Origin: SB25 sp029560875 | GTDB lineage: Bacteria > Bacteroidota > Bacteroidia > Bacteroidales > Tenuifilaceae | DNA length: 64,000 nt | Direction of reading: 5' to 3' | Assembly: GCA_035388225.1 (NCBI GenBank) | Contig: DAOOPM010000005.1 | Coordinates: forward strand, 1-64,000 | Part shown: positions 15,270 through 24,384 of the stretch, in pieces | Layout: every line of letters starts with the position of its first letter | Position numbering within the stretch: position 1 is the stretch's first letter | Notes under the pieces: generated by a model | The model's database searches: none | What the model was told of the DNA's origin: nothing | What the model saw: the letters and a program-made list of their open reading frames with translations, nothing else | Made by a program: the position numbers and the translations under genes

Positions 15270-16061
15270 ATGAAACAGACACTGACCCTAATTTTACTGC
15301 TTTCTGCTTGTCTAGCATCCAATGCGCAGAAAAGCAAACCCGTTATTAACGAGGATAACTATGTGAAATTCTCCAAAAACCTTTATGTGTCGGTTTACGA
15401 GGTTACCAATAGGGAGTACAAGGAGTTTTTGCAGAGTGTTTACCCAACACTTAAGGCTGAGGATTACCAAGCACTAAAACCCGATTCTGCTCTTTGGACA
15501 AAAGGTTTTGAGTATGCATATAACTCCCCGTTCGAGAGGGATTATCACACACATCCTGCGTATGGTAAGCATCCAGTTGTAAATGTTAGTAAAGAGTCAA
15601 TGGATAAATACTGCGAATGGCTTACAGCACAGTATTCCACTTTAAAGGAGAAGAAATTCAGAAAGGTTAAGTTTAGGTTACCTAGTGAGAAGGAGTGGTT
15701 GGAGTTTTCAAGCCCGCTACCCGGAATACCACTGCCTTGGGATAATGCAGTTCCTTACTATCTGGATAAGAAAGGCAAAGTTATACCACTGGCCAACCTC
15801 GTAATTTTTGATTACTCAAAGAATCATTTGGACTCTTTTTTTGATGGCTCACCTTTTGCAGCGGCAGTAGGTGGTTTTAAGCCCAATAAAATAGGTCTGT
15901 TCGATATTATTGGCAACGCAGCCGAGCAAACCAGCGACGATAAGGTGAAAGGTGGCGGCTGGGGAAATACACAGGAGGAGAGCCATATTAATAAAAACCA
16001 GGACTATAAAGCCCCAAGTCCTTTTGTTGGTTTTAGGGTTGTGATGGAGGTTATTGAGTAA
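15270..16061 (+). CDS. SUMF1/GldK-like exported protein
   Basis: A 263-residue protein with an N-terminal export signal. LLLSAC may be a lipobox, which would make it a lipoprotein. It has the formylglycine-generating-enzyme-like (SUMF1) fold: VYEVTNREYKEFL, VNVSKESMDKYCEWL, FRLPSEKEWLEF, GLFDIIGNAAEQ, GGGWG and the closing GFRVV. Catalytic cysteines of true sulfatase-modifying enzymes are not evident, as in GldK and GldJ, the structural gliding/type IX secretion proteins. It shares its upstream region with the GldN-like gene 5.6 kb away, which supports a common functional context. The next gene starts 18 nt downstream. Confidence 0.75.
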   Translation: MKQTLTLILLLSACLASNAQKSKPVINEDNYVKFSKNLYVSVYEVTNREYKEFLQSVYPTLKAEDYQALKPDSALWTKGFEYAYNSPFERDYHTHPAYGKHPVVNVSKESMDKYCEWLTAQYSTLKEKKFRKVKFRLPSEKEWLEFSSPLPGIPLPWDNAVPYYLDKKGKVIPLANLVIFDYSKNHLDSFFDGSPFAAAVGGFKPNKIGLFDIIGNAAEQTSDDKVKGGGWGNTQEESHINKNQDYKAPSPFVGFRVVMEVIE

Positions 16062-16079
16062 TATGAAATGTTTTGGATT

Positions 16080-17096
16080 ATGAGAGTTCTTCTTTTTTCT
16101 TCATTGATTTTGTTATCATTCATTGTTATTGGGCAAAACAATACAGCGCTAATCAAAGGTAAAATTACTGGAAATATTCCTGAGAAAATCAATTACACCG
16201 CACCTGTGGGTGATAGTTACTTTTGGAACTATTCGAACAGTTTCCAGCCCGATTCGCTTGGCAATTTCGCAATTACAATAAATACGGCAAGGCCTTGTTT
16301 TGTGAATATCTATTATGCCGACGAATCTCATTCAATTATTGTAGAGCCAAACGGAGAGTATGAAATTAATATTAACCAAAATCAGGTAAACATTAATGGG
16401 AGCACTGATGGTGCTCAAAATTTTTATACAAATTTACTGAGGATAAACCCACGTGCATGCGATAACCCAATCAGCACCGATACTTCTACGGTTGATATTA
16501 TCAAACTTAAATTGGACGAAAGTTTGGCTAAAGAACTTTCCGATTTGCTGAATATATATAGTAGCGGGTCAATTTCAAAAGATGTTTATGAGTTGGTTAA
16601 ATTCGATAGGGAAGTTTATTACAAAATAGCGTTGGCAAATCTTGCATCAAAGAATCTTTTAGTTACACAAAATGGTAAAGAGGTGGTGTCATCTGAAATG
16701 ATGAAGCTTTGGGTTGATGCTGTGTCAAGTATTTCCTTAACAAATCTAAATTTTCTGCATTCAACCTATGCCTACGATTTTTTGGATATTTACATATGGT
16801 GTCAGATTTATACGCACCAAAATATCGATGAGTTTAATTCAGTAAGAAAAGAGTTCCGTCAAAAGAATTTAGTCCATACCCACACCCTTAGCCTTGCGCG
16901 AATGTATTTACAAGGCGATTTATTGGAGTTTTACAAGGCGGCTTACTTACATCTCAATTCGTTTCGTGCAACAAAGGAGTTGCTGTCGCTTTTTGAATCA
17001 TTTATAGTTGAGTATCCAAACAGTAATTATACACCATACCTTAAACCTAAAATGAGTACAATTGGCGAAAAACTTAAATTGCAGGATATGGAGTAA
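16080..17096 (+). CDS. TlpA-associated N-terminal domain (DUF4369-like) protein lacking thioredoxin
   Basis: A 338-residue exported protein started at ATG 16080, directly before the signal peptide (RVLLFSSLILLSFIVIGQ). ATG 16068 would add four residues. The N-terminal 100 residues (LIKGKITGNIPEKINYTAP... FAITINTARPCFVNIYYAD... IIVEPNGEYEI) resemble the beta-sandwich that precedes thioredoxin in Bacteroidota TlpA-like disulfide reductases. The helical middle also fits. No CxxC thioredoxin domain follows and none is found in the downstream gap, so the protein is either naturally short or has lost it. It probably shares an operon with the GldK-like gene. Confidence 0.6.
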   Translation: MRVLLFSSLILLSFIVIGQNNTALIKGKITGNIPEKINYTAPVGDSYFWNYSNSFQPDSLGNFAITINTARPCFVNIYYADESHSIIVEPNGEYEININQNQVNINGSTDGAQNFYTNLLRINPRACDNPISTDTSTVDIIKLKLDESLAKELSDLLNIYSSGSISKDVYELVKFDREVYYKIALANLASKNLLVTQNGKEVVSSEMMKLWVDAVSSISLTNLNFLHSTYAYDFLDIYIWCQIYTHQNIDEFNSVRKEFRQKNLVHTHTLSLARMYLQGDLLEFYKAAYLHLNSFRATKELLSLFESFIVEYPNSNYTPYLKPKMSTIGEKLKLQDME

Positions 17097-17405
17097 GCAT
17101 TGTTCGAGCGCGTTCAAAAGACGCGTTCGTCTTTTTCTAGAGTTTACAAGCCCCCTCGTTCTCTTCTCGCGCGGATTTGTAATCCGTGCGGGCTATTTCT
17201 AATAAAGTATAAAAAGTAATTGTCACGGACTATAAGTCCGCACCAGCAAAGGGCCTCTACAAACTCGCTTAATGTTTTGCTCTTGGTTAAGTAATTTGGT
17301 AAGCAGATATCCTAAATCAGAATAATTAAAATAATTTTACTCTCAATTATAACTTTTTGTACTTCGAATAGTCGAACAAATTACTAACTATTTAAAAATA
17401 CTACT
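17097..17405. repeat. Gap with hairpin repeat copy 4 and two further palindromes
   Basis: Copy 4 of the hairpin family is at 17102-17138 (CGAGCGCGT, 7-nt loop, ACGCGTTCG, TCTTTTT). CGGATT-TGT-AATCCG is at 17172-17186 and CGGACT-ATA-AGTCCG at 17226-17240. No gene is seen. The last 100 bases presumably hold the promoter of the oligopeptidase gene. Confidence 0.75.
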
Positions 17406-19511
17406 ATGAAAATTAGCCTTAAAGGATTAGCAATTCTTTTTGCATTCTTTGTTTTGGCATCGTGCCAAACATCAGTTACACCACCCGATGTTAAGCAAGT
17501 ACCAAAGGAACTAACCATACATGGCGATACCCGTATTGATAACTACTACTGGTTAAACGAGCGCGAAAACCCCGAGGTAATAGCATACTTGGAAGCTGAA
17601 AACAACTATACCAAAACTATTCTGAAACCAACCAAACAGTTACAGGATAAATTATTTGCCGAACTAAAGGGGAGGATAAAAGAAAGTGATGAGTCGGTAC
17701 CTTACAAAAGTAACGGCTATTTTTACTACAACAGATTCGAGACAGGCAAGGAGTATCCTATTTTCTGCCGTAAAAAGGAAAGCCTTGATGCACCTGAGGA
17801 AGTTATGCTCGATGTTAATACACTTGCAGAGGGTTACAGCTACTTTCAGGTAGGTGGCTTAAACGTTAGCCCCGATAATAAGCTGTTAGCCTACGGGGTC
17901 GACACAGTGAGCCGACGTAAGTACACTATCTACGTTAAAAATCTTGAAACAGGAGAGCTTTTAACCGAATCGATTCCAAATACCGAAGGTTACTCTGTTT
18001 GGGCCAACGATAATAAAACCATGTACTATGTAAAAAAGGATGAAGTTACTTTACGTAGCTATCAAATACACAGGCATGAGTTAGGTCAGCCCAACGATTA
18101 CTTGGTTTATCAGGAAAACGATGAGACCTTTAGCGTGTTTGTCACAAAATCGAAATCCAATAAATTCCTATTAATTGGCTCAAGTAGTACCCTATCCGAT
18201 GAGTATAGATTTTTGGATGCAGACAAACCAAACGGCGAGTTTAAAGTTATTCAACCCCGCGAAAAAGGGCTTGAGTATGGCGTTTCGCATTATGGCGACT
18301 ATTTCTACATACGTACAAACCTTAATGCACAGAACTTTAAACTGGTTAAAACCCCAGTAAATAAAACATCCAAGGAAAACTGGAAAGATGTTATTGCCCA
18401 CGACGAAAATTCGTACTTTGAGGGTGTTGAAATTTTTAAAGATTTTCTTGTAGCCGAGGAGCGTAGAGATGGTTTGAGTAAAATTCGTATTATTAAATGG
18501 AGCGACAATTCTGAGCATTATCTCGATTTTGGCGAGGAAGCATATTCTGCTTACACTTCAGTTAACCGTGAGTTCGATACCGAAATTTTACGCTACGGGT
18601 ACTCTTCGCTAACAACCCCCAGCTCAACTATCGATTACAACATGGTAACCCGTGAAAAAACAGTTAAAAAGGAGCAGGAGGTTTTGGGTGGATTCGACAA
18701 GTCGAACTACGAATCGAAACGAATATTTGCAACCGCACAGGATGGTAAAAAGGTGGCAATGTCCATAGTTTACAGGAAAGGAATCAAACTCGATGGTTCA
18801 AACCCAGCCTTAATATATGCTTACGGTTCGTACGGTGCAACAATAGATCCCGGTTTTAGCTCAACTAGGTTATCGTTGCTCGATAGGGGTTTTGTGTATG
18901 CTATTGCACATGTTCGTGGAGGTCAATACTACGGAAGGCAATGGTACGAGGATGGTAAACTACTAAACAAGAAGAATACCTTTACCGATTTTAATTCATG
19001 TGCCGAGTATCTTATTGAGCAAGGCTATACCAGCAATGAAAAATTATTTGCTATGGGCGGAAGTGCAGGTGGTTTACTTATGGGTGCCATTGCCAATATG
19101 CGTCCCGATTTATATAAAGGAATTGTTGCCCAAGTTCCGTTTGTAGATGTGGTTACAACAATGCTCGACGAAACTATTCCATTAACTACCAGCGAGTTTG
19201 ATGAGTGGGGAAATCCTAAGGATTCAGTTTACTATAAGTATATGCTATCGTACTCGCCTTATGACCAAGTAAAAGCACAGGACTATCCTGCAATGCTTGT
19301 TACAACTGGTTTGCACGACTCACAGGTACAGTACTTTGAGCCAGCAAAGTGGGTGGCTAAGCTACGCGATTTAAAAACCGACAAAAATTTGCTGTTAATG
19401 CATACAAATATGGAAGCTGGCCACGGTGGAGCATCCGGACGATTCAAGGCATTGGAAGAAATTGCAATGGAATACGCTTTTATTTTCCAGCAATTGGGCA
19501 TAAAGGAATAA
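17406..19511 (+). CDS. ptrB: Oligopeptidase B-type serine peptidase (S9A), lipoprotein
   Basis: A 701-residue protein with leader FVLASC, indicating a lipoprotein. The N-terminal two-thirds form the seven-bladed propeller. The C-terminal alpha/beta hydrolase domain carries S553 in GGSAGG, D638 in LHDSQV and H673 in AGHGG, the expected triad order. GGQYYGRQWYEDGKLLNKKN is typical of oligopeptidase B, which cleaves short peptides after basic residues. Full length for the family (about 690). The gene sits alone between repeat-filled gaps and has a good terminator. Confidence 0.88.
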   Translation: MKISLKGLAILFAFFVLASCQTSVTPPDVKQVPKELTIHGDTRIDNYYWLNERENPEVIAYLEAENNYTKTILKPTKQLQDKLFAELKGRIKESDESVPYKSNGYFYYNRFETGKEYPIFCRKKESLDAPEEVMLDVNTLAEGYSYFQVGGLNVSPDNKLLAYGVDTVSRRKYTIYVKNLETGELLTESIPNTEGYSVWANDNKTMYYVKKDEVTLRSYQIHRHELGQPNDYLVYQENDETFSVFVTKSKSNKFLLIGSSSTLSDEYRFLDADKPNGEFKVIQPREKGLEYGVSHYGDYFYIRTNLNAQNFKLVKTPVNKTSKENWKDVIAHDENSYFEGVEIFKDFLVAEERRDGLSKIRIIKWSDNSEHYLDFGEEAYSAYTSVNREFDTEILRYGYSSLTTPSSTIDYNMVTREKTVKKEQEVLGGFDKSNYESKRIFATAQDGKKVAMSIVYRKGIKLDGSNPALIYAYGSYGATIDPGFSSTRLSLLDRGFVYAIAHVRGGQYYGRQWYEDGKLLNKKNTFTDFNSCAEYLIEQGYTSNEKLFAMGGSAGGLLMGAIANMRPDLYKGIVAQVPFVDVVTTMLDETIPLTTSEFDEWGNPKDSVYYKYMLSYSPYDQVKAQDYPAMLVTTGLHDSQVQYFEPAKWVAKLRDLKTDKNLLLMHTNMEAGHGGASGRFKALEEIAMEYAFIFQQLGIKE

Positions 19512-19528
19512 CATTGGTTCTGAAAATT

Positions 19529-19555
19529 AAGAGGCTTTTTTAAGCCTCTTTTTTT
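19529..19555 (+). terminator. Terminator of the oligopeptidase gene
   Basis: AAGAGGCTT, loop TTTT, AAGCCTCTT, then a T run. It is immediately followed by hairpin repeat copy 5, giving two hairpins in tandem. Confidence 0.88.
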
Positions 19556-19590
19556 GTTCGAGCGCGTCTAAAGGACGCGTTTGTTTTTTG
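19556..19590 (+). repeat. GCGCGTC hairpin repeat, copy 5
   Basis: GAGCGCGTC, loop TAAAG, GACGCGTTT, then GTTTTTTG. It follows a complete terminator, so here it is redundant for termination. Confidence 0.78.
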
Positions 19591-19771
19591 TGATTTTACG
19601 TAATACTATTTTAGCATTCAAAGCTTTCATTAATCAAGGATACTCAGTTAAGAATGTTTCCAAATATGCTTTTTATAATTCGCCGTTTAGCATTAATTAA
19701 GCCTTTAACTGCTCAGTTGTTGAAATTTTATATGTAAAATTGAACTTATAACACTGTAAATATTAAAAATC

Positions 19772-20476
19772 ATGAAAAATCTAATTGTTGCTTTTGTAAT
19801 AATGATTTCATCAACTTTTGCATTTGGACAAAAGAATTTTATTGACACTAACTTTATTGAGGTAACAGGCAAAGCCGAAATGGAAATTACGCCCGATATG
19901 ATTTACCTTAAGGTTCTGCTTAACGAGAAAGATACAAAGAACAAGATTTCAGTATCGGATTTGGAAGCAAAAATGGTGGCAAAACTAAAGGAGATTGGTA
20001 TAGATATTTCAAAGAACCTGGAAATTAAGGATTTCTCGAGCAACTACAAGTTCTACGTAATTTCAAAAACAGAAATACTTTTAACTAAAGAGTATCAAAT
20101 TCTGGTTAACGATGCAAAAACTGCCAGTAAAGTTCTAATAGGTTTGGAGGAGATAGGTATATCAAATGTATCGATTGATAGGGTAGACCACAGTAAAATA
20201 GAGGATTTCCGACGAGAGGTTAAAGTAAATGCTATAAAAGCAGCAAAGGAAAAGGCAGAATCGCTCACTAGCGCCATTGGTCAAACAATTGGTAAGGCAA
20301 TTTTTATTCAGGAGATTGAACCAAGAGTTGGATATGCACCTGGTGCATCAAACTCCATAATGATTCGGGGTATGTCGAGTATTTCTAGTTCAAACACCAA
20401 TTCGCAACCACTGAACGTGGACTTTGAGAAGATTAAGATAGAGTACTCTATACTTTGTAAGTTTGAGTTAAAGTAA
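19772..20476 (+). CDS. SIMPL (DUF541) domain protein, copy 2
   Basis: A 234-residue paralogue of the protein at 14384, the same length and about 91% identical. Differences cluster in the signal peptide and in the stretch after the central helix (residues 80-90 and 205-218). The last 50 bp and 55 bp of upstream DNA are nearly the same in both copies. Export signal ends FAFGQ. Role as for copy 1: an envelope-located SIMPL protein of unknown activity. Two functional copies in one locus may raise dosage, since both frames are intact and under purifying-looking change (mostly conservative substitutions). Confidence 0.85.
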   Translation: MKNLIVAFVIMISSTFAFGQKNFIDTNFIEVTGKAEMEITPDMIYLKVLLNEKDTKNKISVSDLEAKMVAKLKEIGIDISKNLEIKDFSSNYKFYVISKTEILLTKEYQILVNDAKTASKVLIGLEEIGISNVSIDRVDHSKIEDFRREVKVNAIKAAKEKAESLTSAIGQTIGKAIFIQEIEPRVGYAPGASNSIMIRGMSSISSSNTNSQPLNVDFEKIKIEYSILCKFELK

Positions 20477-20491
20477 AAACTAATTGTCAAT

Positions 20492-20526
20492 GTTCGAGCG
20501 CGTCTACAGGACGCGTTTGTTTTTTG
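20492..20526 (+). repeat. GCGCGTC hairpin repeat, copy 6
   Basis: GAGCGCGTC, loop TACAG, GACGCGTTT, then GTTTTTTG. It is the last copy in the window. None was seen from here to 64 kb. Confidence 0.78.
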
Positions 20527-20584
20527 TAATGAAACGCAGGTCTATCGTATTATGTGTACTCTGCAATTACTGGGAATACTCTAT

Positions 20585-20616
20585 TTTAGATAACAAAAAG
20601 GACTTTGTTATCTTTG
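20585..20616 (+). promoter_or_regulatory. Promoter of the DUF998 gene
   Basis: TATCTTTG (20609-20616) matches the -7 box exactly. TTTA at 20585-20588, 20 nt upstream, differs from the TTTG -33 box by one base. Confidence 0.55.
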
Positions 20617-20669
20617 TGAAACACTTTGGTTTTATAGTTTGAATTTCATTAACAATTAGCATTTTATAA

Positions 20670-21263
20670 ATGGTAGGAATGAAAACAAAAACACTTTTAA
20701 TGTTTGGTATTGTAAGTCCACTGCTATTTTGGTTTACAACGTTGGTTTGTGGTATAATTCTGGAAAATTATAGCCATTTATCGAACATGGTAAGCGAATT
20801 AGGCGCAATGGGTACAAAAACCCAGTACATTTTTACAGCAGGGTTAGTTCTATCGTCAATCCTGAATGTTTTTTTCGGTATTGGCTTATGGCGAATGGGT
20901 AAGGCGTTAAACTTGACAATAATTCCTATTGTACTAATTTTTTGTTACTCATTTTTGTCTGGGCCAGCCATTTTTGCAATGCCCCATAAACTACATGGAG
21001 TTTGGTTTGGCTTTATGCTAATTATGGTAGCGCCTTTTTTTGCTTTGGTACAATGGAGGAAGCAGGAGCAGTTGCTTAAAATACGTTGGGTTGCAATTCT
21101 TAGTTTTGCTATAATGATGTTAGGTTTCCTAGTTTTCTTTCCCGACACTTTAAGTGATTATTTTGGCCTTAAGCAACGATTTTTGTACTTGGGATGGTCG
21201 GTTTGGTCGATATTTTTGAGCTATAGATTTCTAAAATTGGAGAAAGATAGAAAAGTTGAATAG
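20670..21263 (+). CDS. DUF998 family integral membrane protein
   Basis: A 197-residue protein with about six membrane helices. The loop after the first helix, NYSHLSNMVSELGAMG, is the hallmark of DUF998, a widely distributed family without assigned function. It starts at ATG 20670; a second ATG at 20679 is equally possible. It has its own promoter-like element and a 120-nt gap to the next gene, so it is probably transcribed alone or as a leader of the glycosyltransferase gene. No catalytic residues stand out. Confidence 0.75.
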   Translation: MVGMKTKTLLMFGIVSPLLFWFTTLVCGIILENYSHLSNMVSELGAMGTKTQYIFTAGLVLSSILNVFFGIGLWRMGKALNLTIIPIVLIFCYSFLSGPAIFAMPHKLHGVWFGFMLIMVAPFFALVQWRKQEQLLKIRWVAILSFAIMMLGFLVFFPDTLSDYFGLKQRFLYLGWSVWSIFLSYRFLKLEKDRKVE

Positions 21264-21383
21264 TCTATACTTACTATATTTTACGATGTTTTAGCCTATA
21301 ATGCAGATTAAGGATTATATACTACTTTAGGTCTACATTTACTTTTCAGTTAACTTAAGTGTTTCCGATAACCTTAAAAGAAT

Positions 21384-22829
21384 ATGAACAACCAAAGCAA
21401 AGCCCTGCAAGCATTCATTAATGTTTATCTACCTATTATTTTATTCCTAATAGCCTTCTTTTGGAAGTTTTACTATATCGATACGCGCGATATTTGCTTG
21501 GATGAGCCATTCACCATCTTCCATGCTCAGCATAGTTTATGGGATATAATTAAACTACCGGCCAATAACGAGCCAAATCCTCCGCTTTTTATGGTCTTGC
21601 TCCATTTTTGGATAAAACTGTTTGGTATTGAGGCTGGTTCGGTAAGGATATTACCACTTATTTTCAACGCTTTAACAGCAGTTTTTATATACCTTATCGG
21701 TAAAAAGTTTTATAGTTTTCCAACAGCGTTGCTTGCCTCGGGCATGTTTATTCTGTCAACTTATCACTTTTACTTTGGGCTCGAAACCCGCGCATACTCT
21801 TTGCTTTCGCTGGCCACAGCAGCATCGTTGTACTACATTCAATCACTCATTGCTAAGCCCGAAAGTATTCGATACCTAATAACTTTAGTGGTTTGGAATT
21901 TTGTTTTAGTGTATACCCACTACTTTGGTTGGTTTGTGGTTTTTGTGCAGTTTATTGCTGGTTTGCTATATTTAAAGGAAAGGCTTGTGTTCCGCAGAGT
22001 ATTTATTGCAATTATTACCACTGCAGTTCTTTTTACTCCAATGGCTGTGGTATTTATAAAACAATTTTTTAATTCGAGCCAGGGAACCTGGGTTTTACCA
22101 CCATCGCGTTTCGAGTATGTGCATCAGTTATACTGGTTTTTTAACACCAAGAAGATATTGTTTTTTTTATTACTAGCCGTAGCAGTTGGCTTAACCTATA
22201 CAATTTACACAAAGCGAAAAATTCCAGCATGGCGTCAGTTAGTAGTTATATCTCTTTGGTGGTTTGTTCCTTACACAATAATGTTCCTTGTATCGTTTAA
22301 GGTGCCTATGTTTATTAACCGCTATATACTTTTTAATACCATTGGGCTTTACTTGTTTGCCGCAATACTTATTAACTACCTTTTTCGGGAAAGGGTTGCA
22401 GTTATTGTTGGATGTGCATTGCTGGGAATGCTATTTTTGAAACTTCAAATAAACTCCAAGGATTTTTACTACCGCGAGGTTAAAAACTCCGTTTTAGCGG
22501 TTAAGCAGCATAAAACTGATAGCACGAAGGTGTTACTATACCCTTACTGGACCGATTTGGGATTCATGTACTACTATGATAGGAGTATATTTGAGGATTA
22601 TGCTAATTTTGACTCGCTACTTGAGGCTAAGGGATTTGTTCGGTATTGGGATTCCAACCATTTTCAACATGATAAAAATAAACCAGGCAATAGCCGTGTT
22701 ATTTATGTACACAATGGCGACTTATACGACACAGCGATTTATAGGTATTTGGATAGCACCATGGTAAAGACCGATAGCGTATTTTTCCCTCAGTGTTTTG
22801 TTGTTGCAGTGTTTGAGCCACGTAAGTAA
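21384..22829 (+). CDS. GT39/ArnT-like membrane glycosyltransferase
   Basis: A 481-residue protein with about 11-12 membrane helices and a soluble C-terminal part. The first periplasmic loop has CLDEPFTIFHAQHS and EPNPPLFMVLLHFW, the Asp-Glu and Pro-Pro signatures of the protein-mannosyltransferase/ArnT superfamily (GT-C fold). Such enzymes transfer a sugar from a polyprenyl-phosphate donor to lipid or protein on the periplasmic side. Substrate cannot be told. The stop overlaps a possible start of the next frame (TAATG), but the next gene more likely starts 63 nt further on. Confidence 0.8.
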   Translation: MNNQSKALQAFINVYLPIILFLIAFFWKFYYIDTRDICLDEPFTIFHAQHSLWDIIKLPANNEPNPPLFMVLLHFWIKLFGIEAGSVRILPLIFNALTAVFIYLIGKKFYSFPTALLASGMFILSTYHFYFGLETRAYSLLSLATAASLYYIQSLIAKPESIRYLITLVVWNFVLVYTHYFGWFVVFVQFIAGLLYLKERLVFRRVFIAIITTAVLFTPMAVVFIKQFFNSSQGTWVLPPSRFEYVHQLYWFFNTKKILFFLLLAVAVGLTYTIYTKRKIPAWRQLVVISLWWFVPYTIMFLVSFKVPMFINRYILFNTIGLYLFAAILINYLFRERVAVIVGCALLGMLFLKLQINSKDFYYREVKNSVLAVKQHKTDSTKVLLYPYWTDLGFMYYYDRSIFEDYANFDSLLEAKGFVRYWDSNHFQHDKNKPGNSRVIYVHNGDLYDTAIYRYLDSTMVKTDSVFFPQCFVVAVFEPRK

Positions 22830-22891
22830 TGTTTTACAATTATCCTAACAGGCTGACTAATTTGAAATATGATAGATTTAAATTGTTAAAA

Positions 22892-24178
22892 ATGAAAACA
22901 TCCAACTTTTTGCTCTGCTTTGTTGCAGCGCTAGCCTTTCAAGGCTGTAGCCTTAAAACTGATGATGAAGAATTGGATAGAAGATTATTGTCATTGCTTA
23001 AAAGTAAAGACTATTTTAAGTTACGTTCCGAACTCTTTCAAAATTTTGAAAAACTTCCTATCGAAAAGCAATTGTATTATAAGACATATATTGCTCAAGC
23101 ATTTAATCGTGGTAGCGAATCCAATGAGTACGCTGATATTCTGCTTAAAGAGCATGAGCATCAGATCTCGGATTCGGTTAAGGCTGAATTATTGGTCATA
23201 AAGGCCAATAATTATATCCATAGCTACCAGTACGCTAAGGTTTCAGAGTTATACTCTGTGTTGTTGAATGACTATAAGTCGATTTCAGATAGTGCTGAGA
23301 TTGCTGATTTCAAGAATGTGAAGAGCCTTTTTGGAACCCTTTCAGAAGTTGCTCCTCAAACAATGTGCTTAAAGAGCGATGTAACCATTCCTGCTTACCG
23401 AAATAAGTTCAATCACTTGATGATTCCAGTAAAGCTAGGAGGTATAGACGATGAGTTTATTTTTGATACAGGTGCCAATATATCCACCATTTCTGAAAGT
23501 AGTGCAGTAAAGTTGGGTTGTAGAATATTTGAATCGGATGTTGAGGTTGGTACATCTACCGATATAAAGTTGAAAACAAAATTGGCTGTTTCCGATAGTG
23601 TTTATGTAGGCGAAATACTTTTCAAAAATGTGATTTTCTTGGTTGTTCCCGATTCGCAAATGAATTTTCCTTCAATTAATTACGAAATTCATGGAATTGT
23701 TGGCTATCCTGTTATTAGTCAAATGGGCGAGGTGCGAATGCGAAAAGATGGGACGATTTTTGTGCCTGTTTCGCCTCAGGATTTAAAGCTGAACAATGTG
23801 TTTATGGAAGGACTTAATCCGGTTGTACAGTTTATATCCAATGCCTATACTTTGCTTTTAACATTGGATACAGGCGCAAAAACATCCGAATTATCCTGCA
23901 AATATTATAATAACCACAAAGCCTACGTAGAGCAAAATGGTAAATTGCAAACTTCTCAGAGGGGAGGTGGCGGAGGATTTGTTGAATCGGAGGAGTATGT
24001 TATCTCAAACTTTGAATATAAAATTGGGACTAAAAGTAATGTGCTTTCAACCATTTCTGTTTTAACAACGGAGTTAAACTTTATCAAGGATTTCGACGGT
24101 AATTTAGGTCAGGATGTGTTTGTGCAATTCGACGAGATGATAATGAATTTTAAGTATATGTATGTTGATTTTAATTGA
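22892..24178 (+). CDS. Lipoprotein with two-DTGA aspartyl protease fold
   Basis: A 428-residue protein started at ATG 22892, directly before a leader with lipobox FQGC. ATG 22829 would put 21 residues before it. Residues 20-170 are helical and resemble tetratricopeptide-like repeats. FDTGANIST (D192) and LDTGAKTSE (D326) are two retropepsin-type catalytic motifs 134 residues apart in one chain, so the protein could form a pepsin-like pseudodimer without dimerising. Aspartyl proteases of this type occur in Bacteroidota envelopes, with unknown substrates. It lies immediately downstream of the glycosyltransferase gene on the same strand. Confidence 0.8.
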   Translation: MKTSNFLLCFVAALAFQGCSLKTDDEELDRRLLSLLKSKDYFKLRSELFQNFEKLPIEKQLYYKTYIAQAFNRGSESNEYADILLKEHEHQISDSVKAELLVIKANNYIHSYQYAKVSELYSVLLNDYKSISDSAEIADFKNVKSLFGTLSEVAPQTMCLKSDVTIPAYRNKFNHLMIPVKLGGIDDEFIFDTGANISTISESSAVKLGCRIFESDVEVGTSTDIKLKTKLAVSDSVYVGEILFKNVIFLVVPDSQMNFPSINYEIHGIVGYPVISQMGEVRMRKDGTIFVPVSPQDLKLNNVFMEGLNPVVQFISNAYTLLLTLDTGAKTSELSCKYYNNHKAYVEQNGKLQTSQRGGGGGFVESEEYVISNFEYKIGTKSNVLSTISVLTTELNFIKDFDGNLGQDVFVQFDEMIMNFKYMYVDFN

Positions 24179-24237
24179 AAAACCTACTAATTAATTGAAC
24201 CGATAAGATTTAATAGTGAATTTTACCCTTTTTTTTA

Positions 24238-24384
24238 TATCTTTGTCCCAAAGGAAAAGTGAACGCACTGAATTCATAGTCTGCAATTAGCCTGTAGTTC
24301 TTCGTATTTATTCGTTTAGTTTAAATTCAATTTACACCACTTTTCCCGGTATCATAGTAATCAATTATCAACTTAAAGTAAATT
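24238..24384 (+). promoter_or_regulatory. Promoter and long leader of the cold-shock gene
   Basis: TATCTTTG at 24238-24245 is an exact -7 box, 139 nt before the ATG, implying a 5' leader of about 130 nt. Long leaders of cold-shock genes often fold as temperature switches. No particular structure is claimed here. Confidence 0.5.
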
